Below are positions 1 through 7,359 of a stretch of 14,416 bases of DNA, in pieces (the first letter of the stretch is position 1; every line of letters begins with the position of its first letter). The notes beneath the pieces are model-generated. The model had not been told where the DNA came from and ran no database searches. It worked only from the letters and a program-made list of their open reading frames with translations. The stretch spans positions 330,943 to 345,358 of the forward strand of contig MU069549.1 in NCBI GenBank assembly GCA_002284615.2, written 5' to 3'. The DNA is from Dunaliella salina (lineage: Eukaryota; Chlorophyta; Chlorophyceae; Chlamydomonadales; Dunaliellaceae). A program made the translations under genes and the position numbers.

Positions 1-14
1 TGTGTGTGTGTGTG
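1..14. repeat. (TG)n microsatellite at window edge
   Basis: The window opens with seven TG dinucleotides, followed by an imperfect TG/CA-rich stretch to about position 34. The array probably continues outside the window. Confidence 0.9.
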
Positions 15-570
15 AACGCACACTCACATGTGAGTGAGAGCTCTCCTCTAGGTCCAGGCTCCTTGCCTCTCCCCAGTAGCTTTCCTTGACACATAAGTGC
101 TTTCAAAAATGACGCTTGACTAGTGTGCCACACAGAATCGAGCACATCGGCGTGCCGGTGACGGTTTATTGCCATACTCAATTTTAGCACGCGCTATATT
201 CCAAAATTTTATAGCGCTATATAGCGCTATAGGCCAACGCCGATCCCTATTTATATGAATTGTGCATTACAGTACCGCTACGTGACCATTACGCATTATA
301 CATCTTTTTTCAATGGGTACGTAAAGCGTAATGGGGTTTTTCATGGGGGTGCGTCGAGGTACAGAAAGGTGCAAAAAGGTGTGAAGGTGTATAAGGGTGT
401 GTAATGGTGCGTGGAAAAACCTTGATGAAGAAATTCAATTGCTGGAAAAAGGGGGTGCAGACTGGTCACGGAGCTGTACGGTTCTTACTTTGTACATAAA
501 ACACTCGAGCTACCTGAGCACCTCAGTAGTTTGGCAGATACAATTTGACCAGCAAGATTATTATGCATGA
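15..570. other. Non-coding interval, AT-rich, with palindromes
   Basis: No reading frame or splice-bounded block stands out here. The visible structure is the perfect palindrome at 210-231 and a 9-bp inverted pair, CCATTACGC at 286-294 and GCGTAATGG at 326-334, with a 31-base loop. A run of imperfect GGTGYR-type steps lies at about 345-415. It may be old transposon sequence but I cannot assign it to a family. Confidence 0.5.
210..231. repeat. 22-bp perfect palindrome (two tandem TATAGCGCTA units)
   Basis: The decamer TATAGCGCTA occurs twice in direct tandem and is followed by TA, so the 22-base block equals its own reverse complement. A diverged half unit, GCGCTATA, lies just upstream at about 191-198. 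It could be a dimer protein-binding site or a transposon terminus; neither can be decided from sequence. Confidence 0.8.
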
Positions 571-1062
571 TGCCTATGTACATTCATCCTAGCACAAGGG
601 GTCCATGGCTGGGCAGCCCTGCACAGTGCACCATTGTGCAGGAAATTATCCAACTCATACTTCTCACACTTACAAGGTTTACAAGGAAAAAGCCACTACA
701 ACTTATACTTCCCACGCTTACCTGTGCTAAAACTTTGCAAGGTGAGGAAGGAATCATGCAAACGCGCTGCTGAGTGCTGGCTTTCAGAGGGCATTCACCA
801 ACGAAATGGAGGATATACACACATTCCCAACACCGCATCACAAAGTTGCGTGCTCATTTGCGATCCCTCTTCCAGACCAGCAACAAGGGGGCCGCACAAG
901 CAAGTATCTTCCCTTGAAAGACAACTCTTTGCTGCATAGTGTTAGCACTTGTAAATGTGGAAAGTGTAGCTCAGATGATTTTTTCACAGTGCCGCACTGT
1001 GCAGGGCTGCCCTCATAGCCCTAGAACCGCGACCCTTGTGCTAGGATGATTTTACATGGGCA
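571..1062. mobile_element. TIR (MITE-like) element, 492 bp
   Basis: Positions 571-645 are an imperfect inverted match of 985-1062. Both arms, read inward, start TGCC(T/C)ATGTA, then share CATCCTAGCACAAGGG, and after a spacer share GGGCAGCCCTGCACAGTGC. The inner 340 bp has a 101-codon frame (634-939, plus) that I do not recognise; its codons overlap the left arm, so I treat it as chance. No clear target-site duplication is seen at the chosen ends (flanks atgcatga and actgtcac), so the exact termini are uncertain by a few bases. The superfamily is not assigned. Confidence 0.65.
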
Positions 1063-1169
1063 ACTGTCACAGGAAATATGCTGGTCGGATTGTAATTGCC
1101 AGGAAACAAAGGTGTTTAGATAGCCTGACTAATAAGTGTAAGCCATATTGATGAAATAAAATGTCACAG

Positions 1170-2125
1170 CTTTGCATCCCTTTTCTGTTGCCTGCACCCC
1201 CCCTCACGTTGCAAGGCATCCTTGCATGGTTTTGTTGCAGTGTGCTCTTTTCTGTTGTCCTACAATTTCCCTCAACTGGCACATCACCCCTCTTCTCATG
1301 TGCCTGCACCCCCTCTTCACATTGCAAGGTATCCTTGCATGGTGTTGTTGCAGTGTGCCCTTTTCTGTTGTGCCTGCACTTTCCCTCAACTTGCACATCA
1401 TCCCTTTTCTCTGGTGCCTGCACCCCCTTTTCACGTTGCGAGGCATCCTTGCATGGTTTTGTTGCAGTGCATCTCTTTTCTGTTGTGCCTGCTCTTTCCC
1501 TCAACTTGCACATCATCCCTTTTCTCTTGTGCCTGCTACCCCCCTTCACATTGTATGGCATCCTTGTTTGGCACTGTTGCAATGCACTCTTTTCTGTAGT
1601 GCCTACACCCTCCTTCACTTTGTTAGGCATCCCTTTTCTGTTGTGCCTGCACCCTCCTTCACGTTGCAAGGCATCCTTGCATGGCCTTGTCGCAATGCTT
1701 CCTCTTTTGTTGTACCTGCACCTCCTTCACATTACAAGGCATCCCTTTTCTGTAATGCCTGCGCCCTCCTTCACGTTGTAACGCATCCTTGCTTGGCCTT
1801 GTTGCAATGCATCCTTTTCCGTTGCCTGCACCCTCCCTCAACTTGTAAGCCATCCTTGTTCTGTTGGGCCTGCACCCTCCCTCAACTTGTAAGCCATCCC
1901 TGTTCTGTTGGGCCTGCACCCACCCTCAACTTGCAAGCCCTTTTGTGTTGGGCCTGCACCCTCCTTCATGCTGCAAGGCATCCTTGCATGGCCTTGCTGC
2001 AACTTTCAGCGCTTACAGTGTAAGGTATTCCTTTTCTGTTGTACCTGCATCCTCGCTCACCTTCCCTGGCATCCCTTCTCTGTTGTGCCTGCACCCTCCA
2101 TCACCTTGTAAAGTATCTCTTTTCT
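1170..2125. repeat. Degenerate minisatellite, basic unit ~45 bp
   Basis: A pyrimidine-rich motif recurs about 20 times: CATCCCTTTTCTGTTGTGCC followed by TGCACCCTCCYTCAMSTTGC and AAGG. In the cleanest part (about 1865-1960) successive units are 45 bp. Earlier units alternate with versions lengthened by about 30 bp that carry CATCCTTGCATGG and TTTTGTTGCARTGC. The 45-bp unit is a multiple of three, so frames stay open for long distances: 283 codons plus-strand at 1172-2023 and 200 codons minus-strand at 1067-1669. Neither shows non-repeat sequence or a domain, so I read the tract as non-coding. It lies just upstream of the candidate split gene. Confidence 0.85.
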
Positions 2126-2377
2126 GTTCAGGAGCCTCAATCTGCAATAATAAGCTAAATTCGATGCAGCAGGTTCCCTGAAAAGGAGGTCTTATTGTGG
2201 ATTGAAGGGTTCATGTCACGGTGTGTCACGTATTTTTTTCAGTTATTAAACAAGCCTCGGGCCCACAAAGTGCAAGAAAAGCCCACCCATTTTGGGTGTC
2301 AGCTCTTAGGGAATGTCCATGGATCATTCTCCCTGCTTGAAATAGCAACGTGGTTGTTTACTTGCTTCTGCACATAG

Positions 2378-2474
2378 TTGGGATCGAACACCCTTGCTCC
2401 GCCCCCAGTACGAGTACCTGTACCGACAACAGCAGCAGCAAGAAGCGTCAGTCCCCAATAAGGTCTTTGATCAG
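2378..2474 (+). CDS. Putative coding exon A (poly-Gln) of a split gene
   Basis: A pyrimidine-rich acceptor ending CTTGCTTCTGCACATAG precedes position 2378, and CAG|GTGACT gives a donor after 2474. After one leading T, the 32 codons are open: WDRTPLLRPQ, then YEYLYRQQQQQ, then EASVPNKVFDQ. The content is hydrophilic with five consecutive Gln codons (CAA/CAG mixed), and Tyr is always TAC, unlike the random frames nearby. The exon ends in phase 0, matching the next exon. The leading T implies two bases from an upstream exon that I could not find. An alternative phase-0 donor, AAG|GTCTTT, lies at 2462. I do not recognise the protein family. Protein-like composition plus splice context is the whole case. 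Confidence 0.5.
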
Positions 2475-2535
2475 GTGACTTTTGATGTAGATTTCTTGCT
2501 TTTACCTTTATACACTTGGTATGCTTCCTTCTAAG

Positions 2536-2592
2536 AAACAAAACCTTTCCACAGAGGAGAAGTTCCAGTGTGGCAATGAATGGCTGCCGCAT
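2536..2592 (+). CDS. Possible small cassette exon B
   Basis: The sequence GCTTCCTTCTAAG could be an acceptor before 2536, and CAT|GTATGC a donor after 2592. Between them 19 codons read KQNLSTEEKFQCGNEWLPH, phase 0 at both ends, so the exon could be included or skipped without disturbing the frame. The frame also continues upstream to an ATG at 2521 and downstream to a TAG. Including this exon implies a 61-base first intron, which is very short for many lineages, so it may instead be chance coding-like sequence. A second acceptor choice (CAGAG|GAG at 2557) also keeps phase 0. Confidence 0.3.
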
Positions 2593-3414
2593 GTATGCGT
2601 TGATGCTGTAGCAAATGCATAGCTGTACTCTTTGCTTGCTGTAGCTGTTGCTGGGTCATGTTTTGGTATCTTTGTGCAAATTTGGTTCTCATGCTATCCA
2701 CATGCAGTGTGAAAGCAGCCTGTACTGCTAGCAAGCTTAAATGATAAGATCAATTTTGTTGTTCATGTAAACAAGCTGAAAAGGTTGCAGCATGTGCACC
2801 TTGTCCTCATATGTCCCTGTTTTCCACCTGCTTTCATGTCCTCTGTGTACTTGCACTGTCTAGGGATGAGAAATTCCTGTCAAATGTGGGAAGTAGGGCT
2901 GGCAGGGCGTCAGGTTTACAAGGTTTACAAGGTTAACAAGACAGGAGCCACTCAGTCAAAACGCATGACTGCTGGGCTGGCAGGGCCTCAGCGATGACAG
3001 CATAGCCTGACAGACTTTCCTTGGTCTTGCCTTTGCATATTTGTGTACCTGCTTGCATTCCCCTTGTATTGTTCACACAAGTCTTCATGTTTGCATGTTT
3101 TTTTGTGTGTGTTTGCGTTATCTCCTTAGTAACACTCAAAGTAAAATTGCACATCACAAAGGCAGGCGGTCCATGGTGTTTCTTTACCCTCAACTCAGAT
3201 CGTCAGCAAGTGCTCCACTGCTTGTTGCATTTTTTTATTTGATCTTTTTGTGTTTTTTATTTGGCCTTGTGGTTCTTTCATTTAGCCTTGGGTGGGGAAT
3301 CAGGAGGGTTGCAAGCACGCGTGTAGCTTTTGGTTGCCAACTTGCAGCACTTCTTTACCCTCGAATCACTCACGTTTGTTACACATCTGATCTCCACATC
3401 TCTGGTTCATGCAG
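2593..3414. other. Probable intron, no further exon recognised
   Basis: This interval is T-rich on the plus strand, as plus-strand introns often are. It contains three tandem copies of AGGTTTACA at 2912-2940, and a repeated segment GGGCTGGCAGGGCSTCAG at 2896-2913 and again at 2974-2991. The short frames in it overlap each other on both strands and show no family signature. Confidence 0.45.
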
Positions 3415-3513
3415 CTACTGTTGGAGCTTGAGGCAGCAGAGCGTGCAGGTAGGCAGCCCCTACCTGCTGGTGCCCCAGCTGCACAGCTGCGAGTGACGCA
3501 CAAGTCACCAAAG
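3415..3513 (+). CDS. Putative coding exon C (Leu/Glu then Ala/Pro-rich)
   Basis: The acceptor CTCTGGTTCATGCAG and the donor CCAAAG|GTATGT enclose exactly 33 open codons, phase 0 to phase 0: [14 protein letters not shown], then [10 protein letters not shown], then LRVTHKSPK. The first third could form an amphipathic helix; the middle is a flexible Ala/Pro linker and the end is basic. GC content rises sharply over the exon against its T-rich surroundings. It joins in frame with exon A or B upstream and with the terminal exon at 4961. Two diverged duplicates follow at about 3652-3740 and 3814-3901. Function unknown. Confidence 0.6.
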
Positions 3514-3524
3514 GTATGTTGCCC

Positions 3525-3526
<2 letters not shown>

Positions 3527-3589
<63 letters not shown>

Positions 3590-3598
3590 TGTGTGTGC
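3527..3598. repeat. (GT)n microsatellite in intron
   Basis: About 72 bases of GT with one GA interruption near the 3' end. It begins 13 bases after the exon C donor. Its transcript would place a long (GU)n tract immediately next to a 5' splice site. Confidence 0.95.
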
Positions 3599-3651
3599 TC
3601 TGATCCATTTCTTTGTTTGTTTATCTAATCAATGAATTATTTGATTAATGA

Positions 3652-3740
3652 GAGGCAGCAGAGCGTGCAGGCAGGCAGCCCCTGCCTGCGGGTGCCCCAG
3701 CTGTGCACAGCTGCGAGTGGCGCACATGTCACCAAAGGCA
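3652..3740 (+). pseudogene. Duplicate of exon C, copy 2, decayed
   Basis: The sequence from AGGCAGCAGAGCGTGCAGG to GTCACCAAAGGCATGTTGCC matches exon C and its donor closely. Compared with exon C it has a two-base TG insertion in CCCCAGCTG(TG)CACAGCTG, which shifts the frame, and the donor is GC (AAAG|GCATGT) instead of GT. The match continues into the beginning of a short, degraded GT tract, so exon and flanking intron were duplicated together. No acceptor with a pyrimidine tract precedes it. Confidence 0.65.
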
Positions 3741-3763
3741 TGTTGCCCCTGTGTGTATGTTTT

Positions 3764-3781
3764 GGGGGGAGGGGGGGGGGG
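3764..3781 (+). repeat. G-rich tract, possible G-quadruplex
   Basis: Eighteen bases of G with one A. The run lies inside the candidate gene, on the sense strand, between the two decayed duplicates of exon C. Confidence 0.7.
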
Positions 3782-3813
3782 ATCCCTCTCTTTGAAAGAG
3801 AGTTGGTTTAAAG

Positions 3814-3901
3814 CAGCGTAGCTTCTGGGTAGGCAGGCCCTGCCTGCGGGCGCCCCAGCTACGCAGCTGCAAGTCACCTCAGCTACGCACAAGCCTGTCC
3901 C
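3814..3901 (+). pseudogene. Duplicate of exon C, copy 3, decayed
   Basis: The block GTAGGCAGGCCCTGCC, then TGCGGGCGCCCCAGCTACGC and AGCTGCAAGTCACC, follows exon C in order. The homologous frame has a TAG shortly before the conserved GRQ codons, and the 3' part is expanded by a repeat of the CAGCTACGCA motif. It ends at CCCAG|GTGTTG, a usable donor in form. With copy 2 it makes a tandem array of three diverging exon units within about 490 bp. Confidence 0.55.
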
Positions 3902-4107
3902 AGGTGTTGCGCATATTACTGCGTTTGTCGGAGTTTGCGAGGACAATACCCCCTCTTGATTCATTTATGTATGTGTTCAAACCACCTCACAATGCACAAT
4001 GACATTGTCTTGCGAGCTGTTTTGCTTTCCTTCTCAGGCCCCTTGCCTCACACCTGCAGAGCATTTCGAGCACTCAGCAGCAGCTGCTTAGCAGCCTGGG
4101 AACACAG

Positions 4108-4345
4108 AAAGAAAGAAAGAACCTACGCTTGCCCTTTGGCTGTGTGCATTAAGGAAAGGGGCCCCCCTTTGACCCCACCAACTGTAAACCCTGGTGTGAG
4201 CTGAGTGTGAACTGGTGAACCATAGGGCTTGCCCCCTGAGGCAACGCCCTTCGGGCGTCGCTTCTGAATGGGGGCTTTGCCAAAAAGGGCCCAATGTTGA
4301 CCCCATTAAAAGGCACCAACTGTAAACCCTGGCCCCAAGGATCCA
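4108..4345 (-). repeat. Possible retroposon tail plus internal direct repeat
   Basis: GAAAGAAAGAAAGAACCTACGC at 4108-4129 followed by GCATTAAGGAAAGGGG resembles, on the opposite strand, the pyrimidine-tailed 3' end of the LINE at 10966-11099 (same order: A-rich run, CTACGC, then ATYAAKGRAAAGGGG). Beyond it, ACCAACTGTAAACCCTGG occurs at 4177-4194 and again at 4315-4332, about 138 bp apart. Between these sits a short hairpin, ACGCCC-TTC-GGGCGT. The family assignment is tentative. Confidence 0.35.
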
Positions 4346-4642
4346 AACCGCAGATTTCCGCCTTGGTTGGTGTGCTTGAAAATATGCCTAATTATCAGGG
4401 AAATAATAACATGACAGCCGAGGACTGCCATGATCATACGCGATGTGCCGTTTTGGATGCGCTGCAACTTTCTTTCACAACGCCTTGCTGTGCTACATCC
4501 AGCATCCTTGTGGTGGAGGTGGTGTGCGGCTTTTTTGAGCCGGGTCCTCTCCTGACATACGCCTGCGTACGTGGGAGAGGTTCCTTTGCCTGTGTAGCTT
4601 TTTTTGTCTCTCCTGCATCAGTGCATATATTGACACGCACGT

Positions 4643-4644
<2 letters not shown>

Positions 4645-4720
<76 letters not shown>

Positions 4721-4739
4721 GCGCGCACACACACACACN

Positions 4740-4785
<46 letters not shown>
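4645..4785. repeat. (CA)n array with CGCG interruptions, 141 bp
   Basis: An almost pure alternating purine-pyrimidine run, broken only by two CGCGCG blocks (about 4719-4724 and 4745-4752) and one undetermined base at 4739. Long His/Thr and Val/Cys frames over it on both strands are artefacts of the repeat. Alternating CA with CG is a strong Z-DNA-forming composition. The N suggests the array length is not reliably assembled. Confidence 0.95.
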
Positions 4786-4786
<1 letters not shown>

Positions 4787-4960
4787 TTTTGAATGTTCCA
4801 GTAGCTGTTTTTGCTCCTGCTGAGTGACTTGTGTTGTCTGCCAACCACTCTATGGCGTTTCCCACTTTAATTCTCTGGCCGGAAAAGTGTTTCTGGCCAG
4901 GGTAATGTTCCAAGTTCATTTGTTTCCTTGTTTGGTCATTTATTCATAACTTTTTCGCAG

Positions 4961-5254
4961 GTGAGAAGTGATGCCTTTTCGCCCAATCCGCCACCATCGA
5001 TACCTCACTCTTGGCTGGCTCCACATGGGGGGTCTGTAGAGGCTAGCAAGGACCTGTCTGGAATGCGAGGGCTCCAGAAAAATGGCAGCCCAGAAGGGCA
5101 AGATAGCCATAAAGGGGTTCACACTTGGGGTGGCAAGGAGAAGGAAGCCAAGATGTTTGCAAGTGCAGCTGGGAGTGTAGGTGCTGCTGAGAATGCTAAA
5201 AGGCCATTGCCAGGGGAGATCAAATGGCATCTACCTTGGATTGTCCATTATTAA
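4961..5254 (+). CDS. Putative terminal coding exon D of the split gene
   Basis: An acceptor with a good pyrimidine tract (AACTTTTTCGCAG) precedes GTG AGA AGT. From 4961 the phase-0 frame runs 97 codons to TAA at 5252-5254. The protein is hydrophilic and apparently disordered: VRSDAFSPNPPPSIPHSW near the start, a Gly/Ser/Lys-rich middle (GLQKNGSPEGQDSHKG; GGKEKEAKMFASAAGS), and the end GEIKWHLPWIVHY. The composition is steady along its length, with no repeat and no frameshift. The acceptor phase agrees with the phase-0 ends of exons A, B and C. I do not recognise a family and see no catalytic motif. A regulatory or scaffold protein tail would fit but is a guess. No canonical AATAAA follows closely; TGTAAA at 5290 is a weak candidate poly(A) element. 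Confidence 0.6.
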   Translation: MRSDAFSPNPPPSIPHSWLAPHGGSVEASKDLSGMRGLQKNGSPEGQDSHKGVHTWGGKEKEAKMFASAAGSVGAAENAKRPLPGEIKWHLPWIVHY

Positions 5255-5620
5255 GCAGCTTCTATTCCAGGAGCTCTTGCACAAATGCTGTAAATTGGAA
5301 GCCTATGCAAACTTCCCCTTTCTTCATTGCTGTAGTTTTTGAAGTGATGGCAGATTACCTCAGTTACCTTTCCAAAAAAAATGGGATGAAGTAGGAGTGT
5401 CACATACGGTACGGAATTAAGTTCATCCAAGGCTTCAGACTCTTATGCTCTCAGATTTCAAAATGTTACGTAGGACGCTGCTGGTGGCCAAGGAGTATCC
5501 TCCTTGCAAGAGAGAGGATCTGAAAGCCATCGCCAGCTAAGCAGGAGAGAAGACCCCATACGTCAAAAGAAAAAACTGAAGCAACCCAAATGTGGATCCG
5601 GAGTGTGCTTACCTTGCAAG
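5255..5620. other. Probable 3' UTR / downstream flank
   Basis: This follows the stop codon of exon D. It holds no open frame of note in the first 200 bases, a short A8 run near 5373, and from about 5470 an unrecognised stretch (CTCCTTGCAAGAGAGAGG). That stretch ends at ACCTTGCAAG, just before an A-rich retroposon tail. Confidence 0.4.
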
Positions 5621-5733
5621 AAAAGAAAAGAAAAGAGAAACAACGTAGGCAGAGAAATTTTCCCTTCATCAATTAAGGAAGAGGAGGCACATTGGCTCAG
5701 AAAAGAGCCGTGTGCCCCCTCCACCAGCATATA
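5621..5733 (-). mobile_element. Retroposon 3' end, minus orientation (tail copy 1)
   Basis: On the minus strand the order is a GGTGGAGGGGGCACACGGCTC head, CTTCCTTAATTGATGAAGGG, TTTCTCTGCCTACGTTG, then a (TTTTC)n tail. It matches the copy at 10650-10768 best and the LINE 3' UTR at 10966-11099 less well, mainly over the TTAATTGATG and CTGCCTACGT blocks. It meets a copy in the opposite orientation head to head near 5731. Confidence 0.6.
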
Positions 5734-5785
5734 AACGCATGAAGGGGTTATACGGTGCCTCGGCCCCAGGTATCCCCTTTTCCTG

Positions 5786-6029
5786 AATTGATGTGGAAAA
5801 AAAGGAAAAAGGAAAAGCAACGCAAGCGGGACCAGCCCCCAAGCATCACGGAAGGGACAACCTTGCTGCGAACAACGTTTTGAACCTCCAAAGGTCCGCC
5901 CACCCGGGCTTGAACCCGGGATCACCTCCGTCACTAAATGCTCCCGAGAGAGGTGCAACTGCTGGACCACGCAGAATCCTCGATCCCCTGTCTTTCGGGG
6001 ACCCCTGGTCGAGGCGTCAATTGATGTGG
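5786..6029. repeat. Target-site duplication pair of the SINE
   Basis: The 11-mer AATTGATGTGG occurs at 5786-5796 and at 6019-6029, exactly flanking the SINE. The intact sequence AATTGATGTGGGG in the LINE 3' UTR (about 11017-11029 on the other strand) confirms that one copy is the ancestral site. Confidence 0.9.
5797..6018 (-). mobile_element. tRNA-derived SINE, 222 bp, pyrimidine-tailed
   Basis: Read on the minus strand: a 41-base leader that folds as CCTCGA/TCGAGG enclosing TCCCC/GGGGA; a tRNA-like part with an A box TGGTCCAGCAGT (5969-5958, 10 of 12 against TRGCNNAGYNGG) and a B box GGTTCAAGCCC (5916-5906, full match to GGTTCRANNCC); a body of about 80 bases; and a tail of T with CC steps. 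The tail CTTGCGTTGCTTTTCC resembles the LINE 3' end CCTGCGTAGTTTTTC. The 5' leader before the A box is unusual: most tRNA SINEs start at the tRNA 5' end. The flanking repeats prove insertion. A working tRNA gene is excluded because the D and anticodon arms are not well formed. Confidence 0.85.
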
Positions 6030-6292
6030 GGAGTGTTTTCACTGCCTGCCTAGTTCTTCCTTTCTTGAACAAACACAAAAGAATAGAGTTTTTCATCACC
6101 GTTAATGAGAAACAAGGAAAACCTGCACAAGCAGCAGAGCTGTTTCCTGAGTAAATGAACAGACGCCGGAATGTTGTTTTTCTTTACTAAATATGGTTTC
6201 GACGATTACTTTCTGCATTACTGGTTTGATAATTGGGCAGAAACCGGTTGGTTTCAATTCCTTGGAAATCAGTCAAGAAATCGCTTAGGAAA

Positions 6293-6600
6293 GAACTTCC
6301 TGATTACCTTATTAGTTACCGAGCAGAAATCAGGTAATTTCGCTCTCCTGGAAATCTGTATAGAAATCATTCAGAAAAGAACTTCCTGATTGCCTTATTA
6401 GTAATCAAGCAGAAATCAGGTAATTTTGCTCTCCTGGAAATCTGCCTAGAAGTCATTCAGGAAATCTGCCCAGAAATCATCCAGAAAAGAACTTCCTGAT
6501 TACCTTATTAGTAGCCGAGGAGAAATTGGGTAATTTCATTTTCCTGGAAATTTATCTGGAAATCATTCAGAAAAGAACTCTGTGATTACCAAAATGGCAA
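6293..6600. repeat. 86-bp tandem array, ~3.6 units
   Basis: The block GAACTTCCTGATTACCTTAT recurs at 6293, 6379 and 6489, and degenerate at 6575. Spacings are 86, 110 and 86. The 110 interval contains an extra 24-base internal duplication (GGAAATCTGCC then TAGAAGTCATTCA). Within each unit CCTGATTACC is answered by AATCAGGTAATTT, so each unit can form a small stem. Confidence 0.85.
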
Positions 6601-7359
6601 TTGGAGCAGAAATCAGCTTACACTTGCTGGTCCAGAAATTGGTAAACAGTCAAGAATGCTTTTAAATTTCTGCCACAATAAGTGTTGACCAGGTAAATGT
6701 CAGGAATAGAAGCCATGTTTTTTTCAGGGAAGGTACCAGTAATCAGTGAGAAGCAAATGAACGCCTTGTCAGGTTACCAGTCAAACAAAACAAACAAACA
6801 ATTAAATTGCCATCTCCCAGAGATCAGGGAACAATTACCGATTTAGAAATTGGTCAGTAAACAGGCACGGATGCTTTCTAGCTTGTGATGCAAGCTGTAT
6901 CTTGCGCAAATATGTCTTCACCGTGACCAGGTAACAGGCCAGAAATTGAAGCTGCATTTACTGCCAGAAAATGTATCAGGAGACAAAGATAAGCAGAGCG
7001 TATGCTCTGCCTGGTTACCAACCTCACACATGAATGTCACTAAGGATTAATTTGTCTTCTCCTGAAAACACGAGGACCAGTCATCAGAAAGATGGTTTTC
7101 TAGGGATCAACAAAACAGTTCCTATTGGAGAAAACAAGGCGGCTCAGCTGATGGTTTCTAGAAATCGGTCAATTGGCCATGTAGAGTTCCCCAGCAGGTG
7201 TTCTTGAGCATAAAAATATAGTGTGTGGGCCATGCGCTTGGCGTGGCCTAGTTGCATTACAGTGTGCATGCATGTATGAGGTATTCAGTTCTAATTTGGC
7301 AAAATGCAATCAAATTGGATCTCATTGGCATAATTAATGTGTAAACGTGTAGGCCACCA

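Larger units (their letters stand above)
5731..6065 (+). mobile_element. Retroposon 3' end, plus orientation (tail copy 2), split by a SINE
   Basis: Before and after the inserted SINE the pieces join as CATGAAGGGGTTATACGGTG, CCTCGGCCCCAGGTATCC, CTTTTCCTGAATTGATGTGG, GGAGTGTTTTCACTGCCTGC, then TAGTTCTTCC. This parallels the LINE 3' UTR at 10966-11099 almost word for word, on the opposite strand. The LINE copy reads GTAATTGATGTGGGGAG without interruption, so it shows the pre-insertion state. Confidence 0.75.

Noticed and set aside
1067..2023. Long open frames (283 codons plus, 200 codons minus) as repeat proteins
   Set aside because: They are translations of a 45-bp minisatellite, open on both strands over the same bases, with no non-repeat flank or domain.
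2129..2172. Possible exon after TTTTCTGTTCAG, reading ASICNNKLNSMQQ
   Set aside because: The acceptor is formed by the minisatellite motif itself (CTTTTCTGTTCAG), and the phase does not match exon A.
2299..2592. 97-codon minus-strand frame
   Set aside because: It is antisense to the better-supported exons A and B and has no splice or domain support.
3366..3608. Minus-strand His/Thr-rich frame
   Set aside because: It is the GT array read backwards, overlapping plus-strand exon C.
4038..4204. Possible exon after the acceptor GCTTTCCTTCTCAG
   Set aside because: In phase 0, as required by exon C, it hits TAG after 17 codons. Other frames run into an A-rich retroposon-like tail and no good donor follows. 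It could be an alternative exon but support is too weak.
4294..4919. Frames of 177 and 161 codons on opposite strands
   Set aside because: Both depend on the CA array (His/Thr or Val/Cys runs) and cross an undetermined base; the non-repeat parts show no consistent coding signal.
5900..5990. A functional tRNA gene
   Set aside because: The A and B boxes are good, but the D and anticodon arms are poor, there is no discriminator end or terminator, and the unit sits inside a SINE with target duplications.
5563..6099. 178-codon minus-strand frame
   Set aside because: It runs across a SINE, its target duplications and two retroposon tails, so it cannot be one gene.
6293..6600. CRISPR-like array
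   Set aside because: Whole units are conserved at an 86-bp period with no unique spacers, and the context is eukaryotic.
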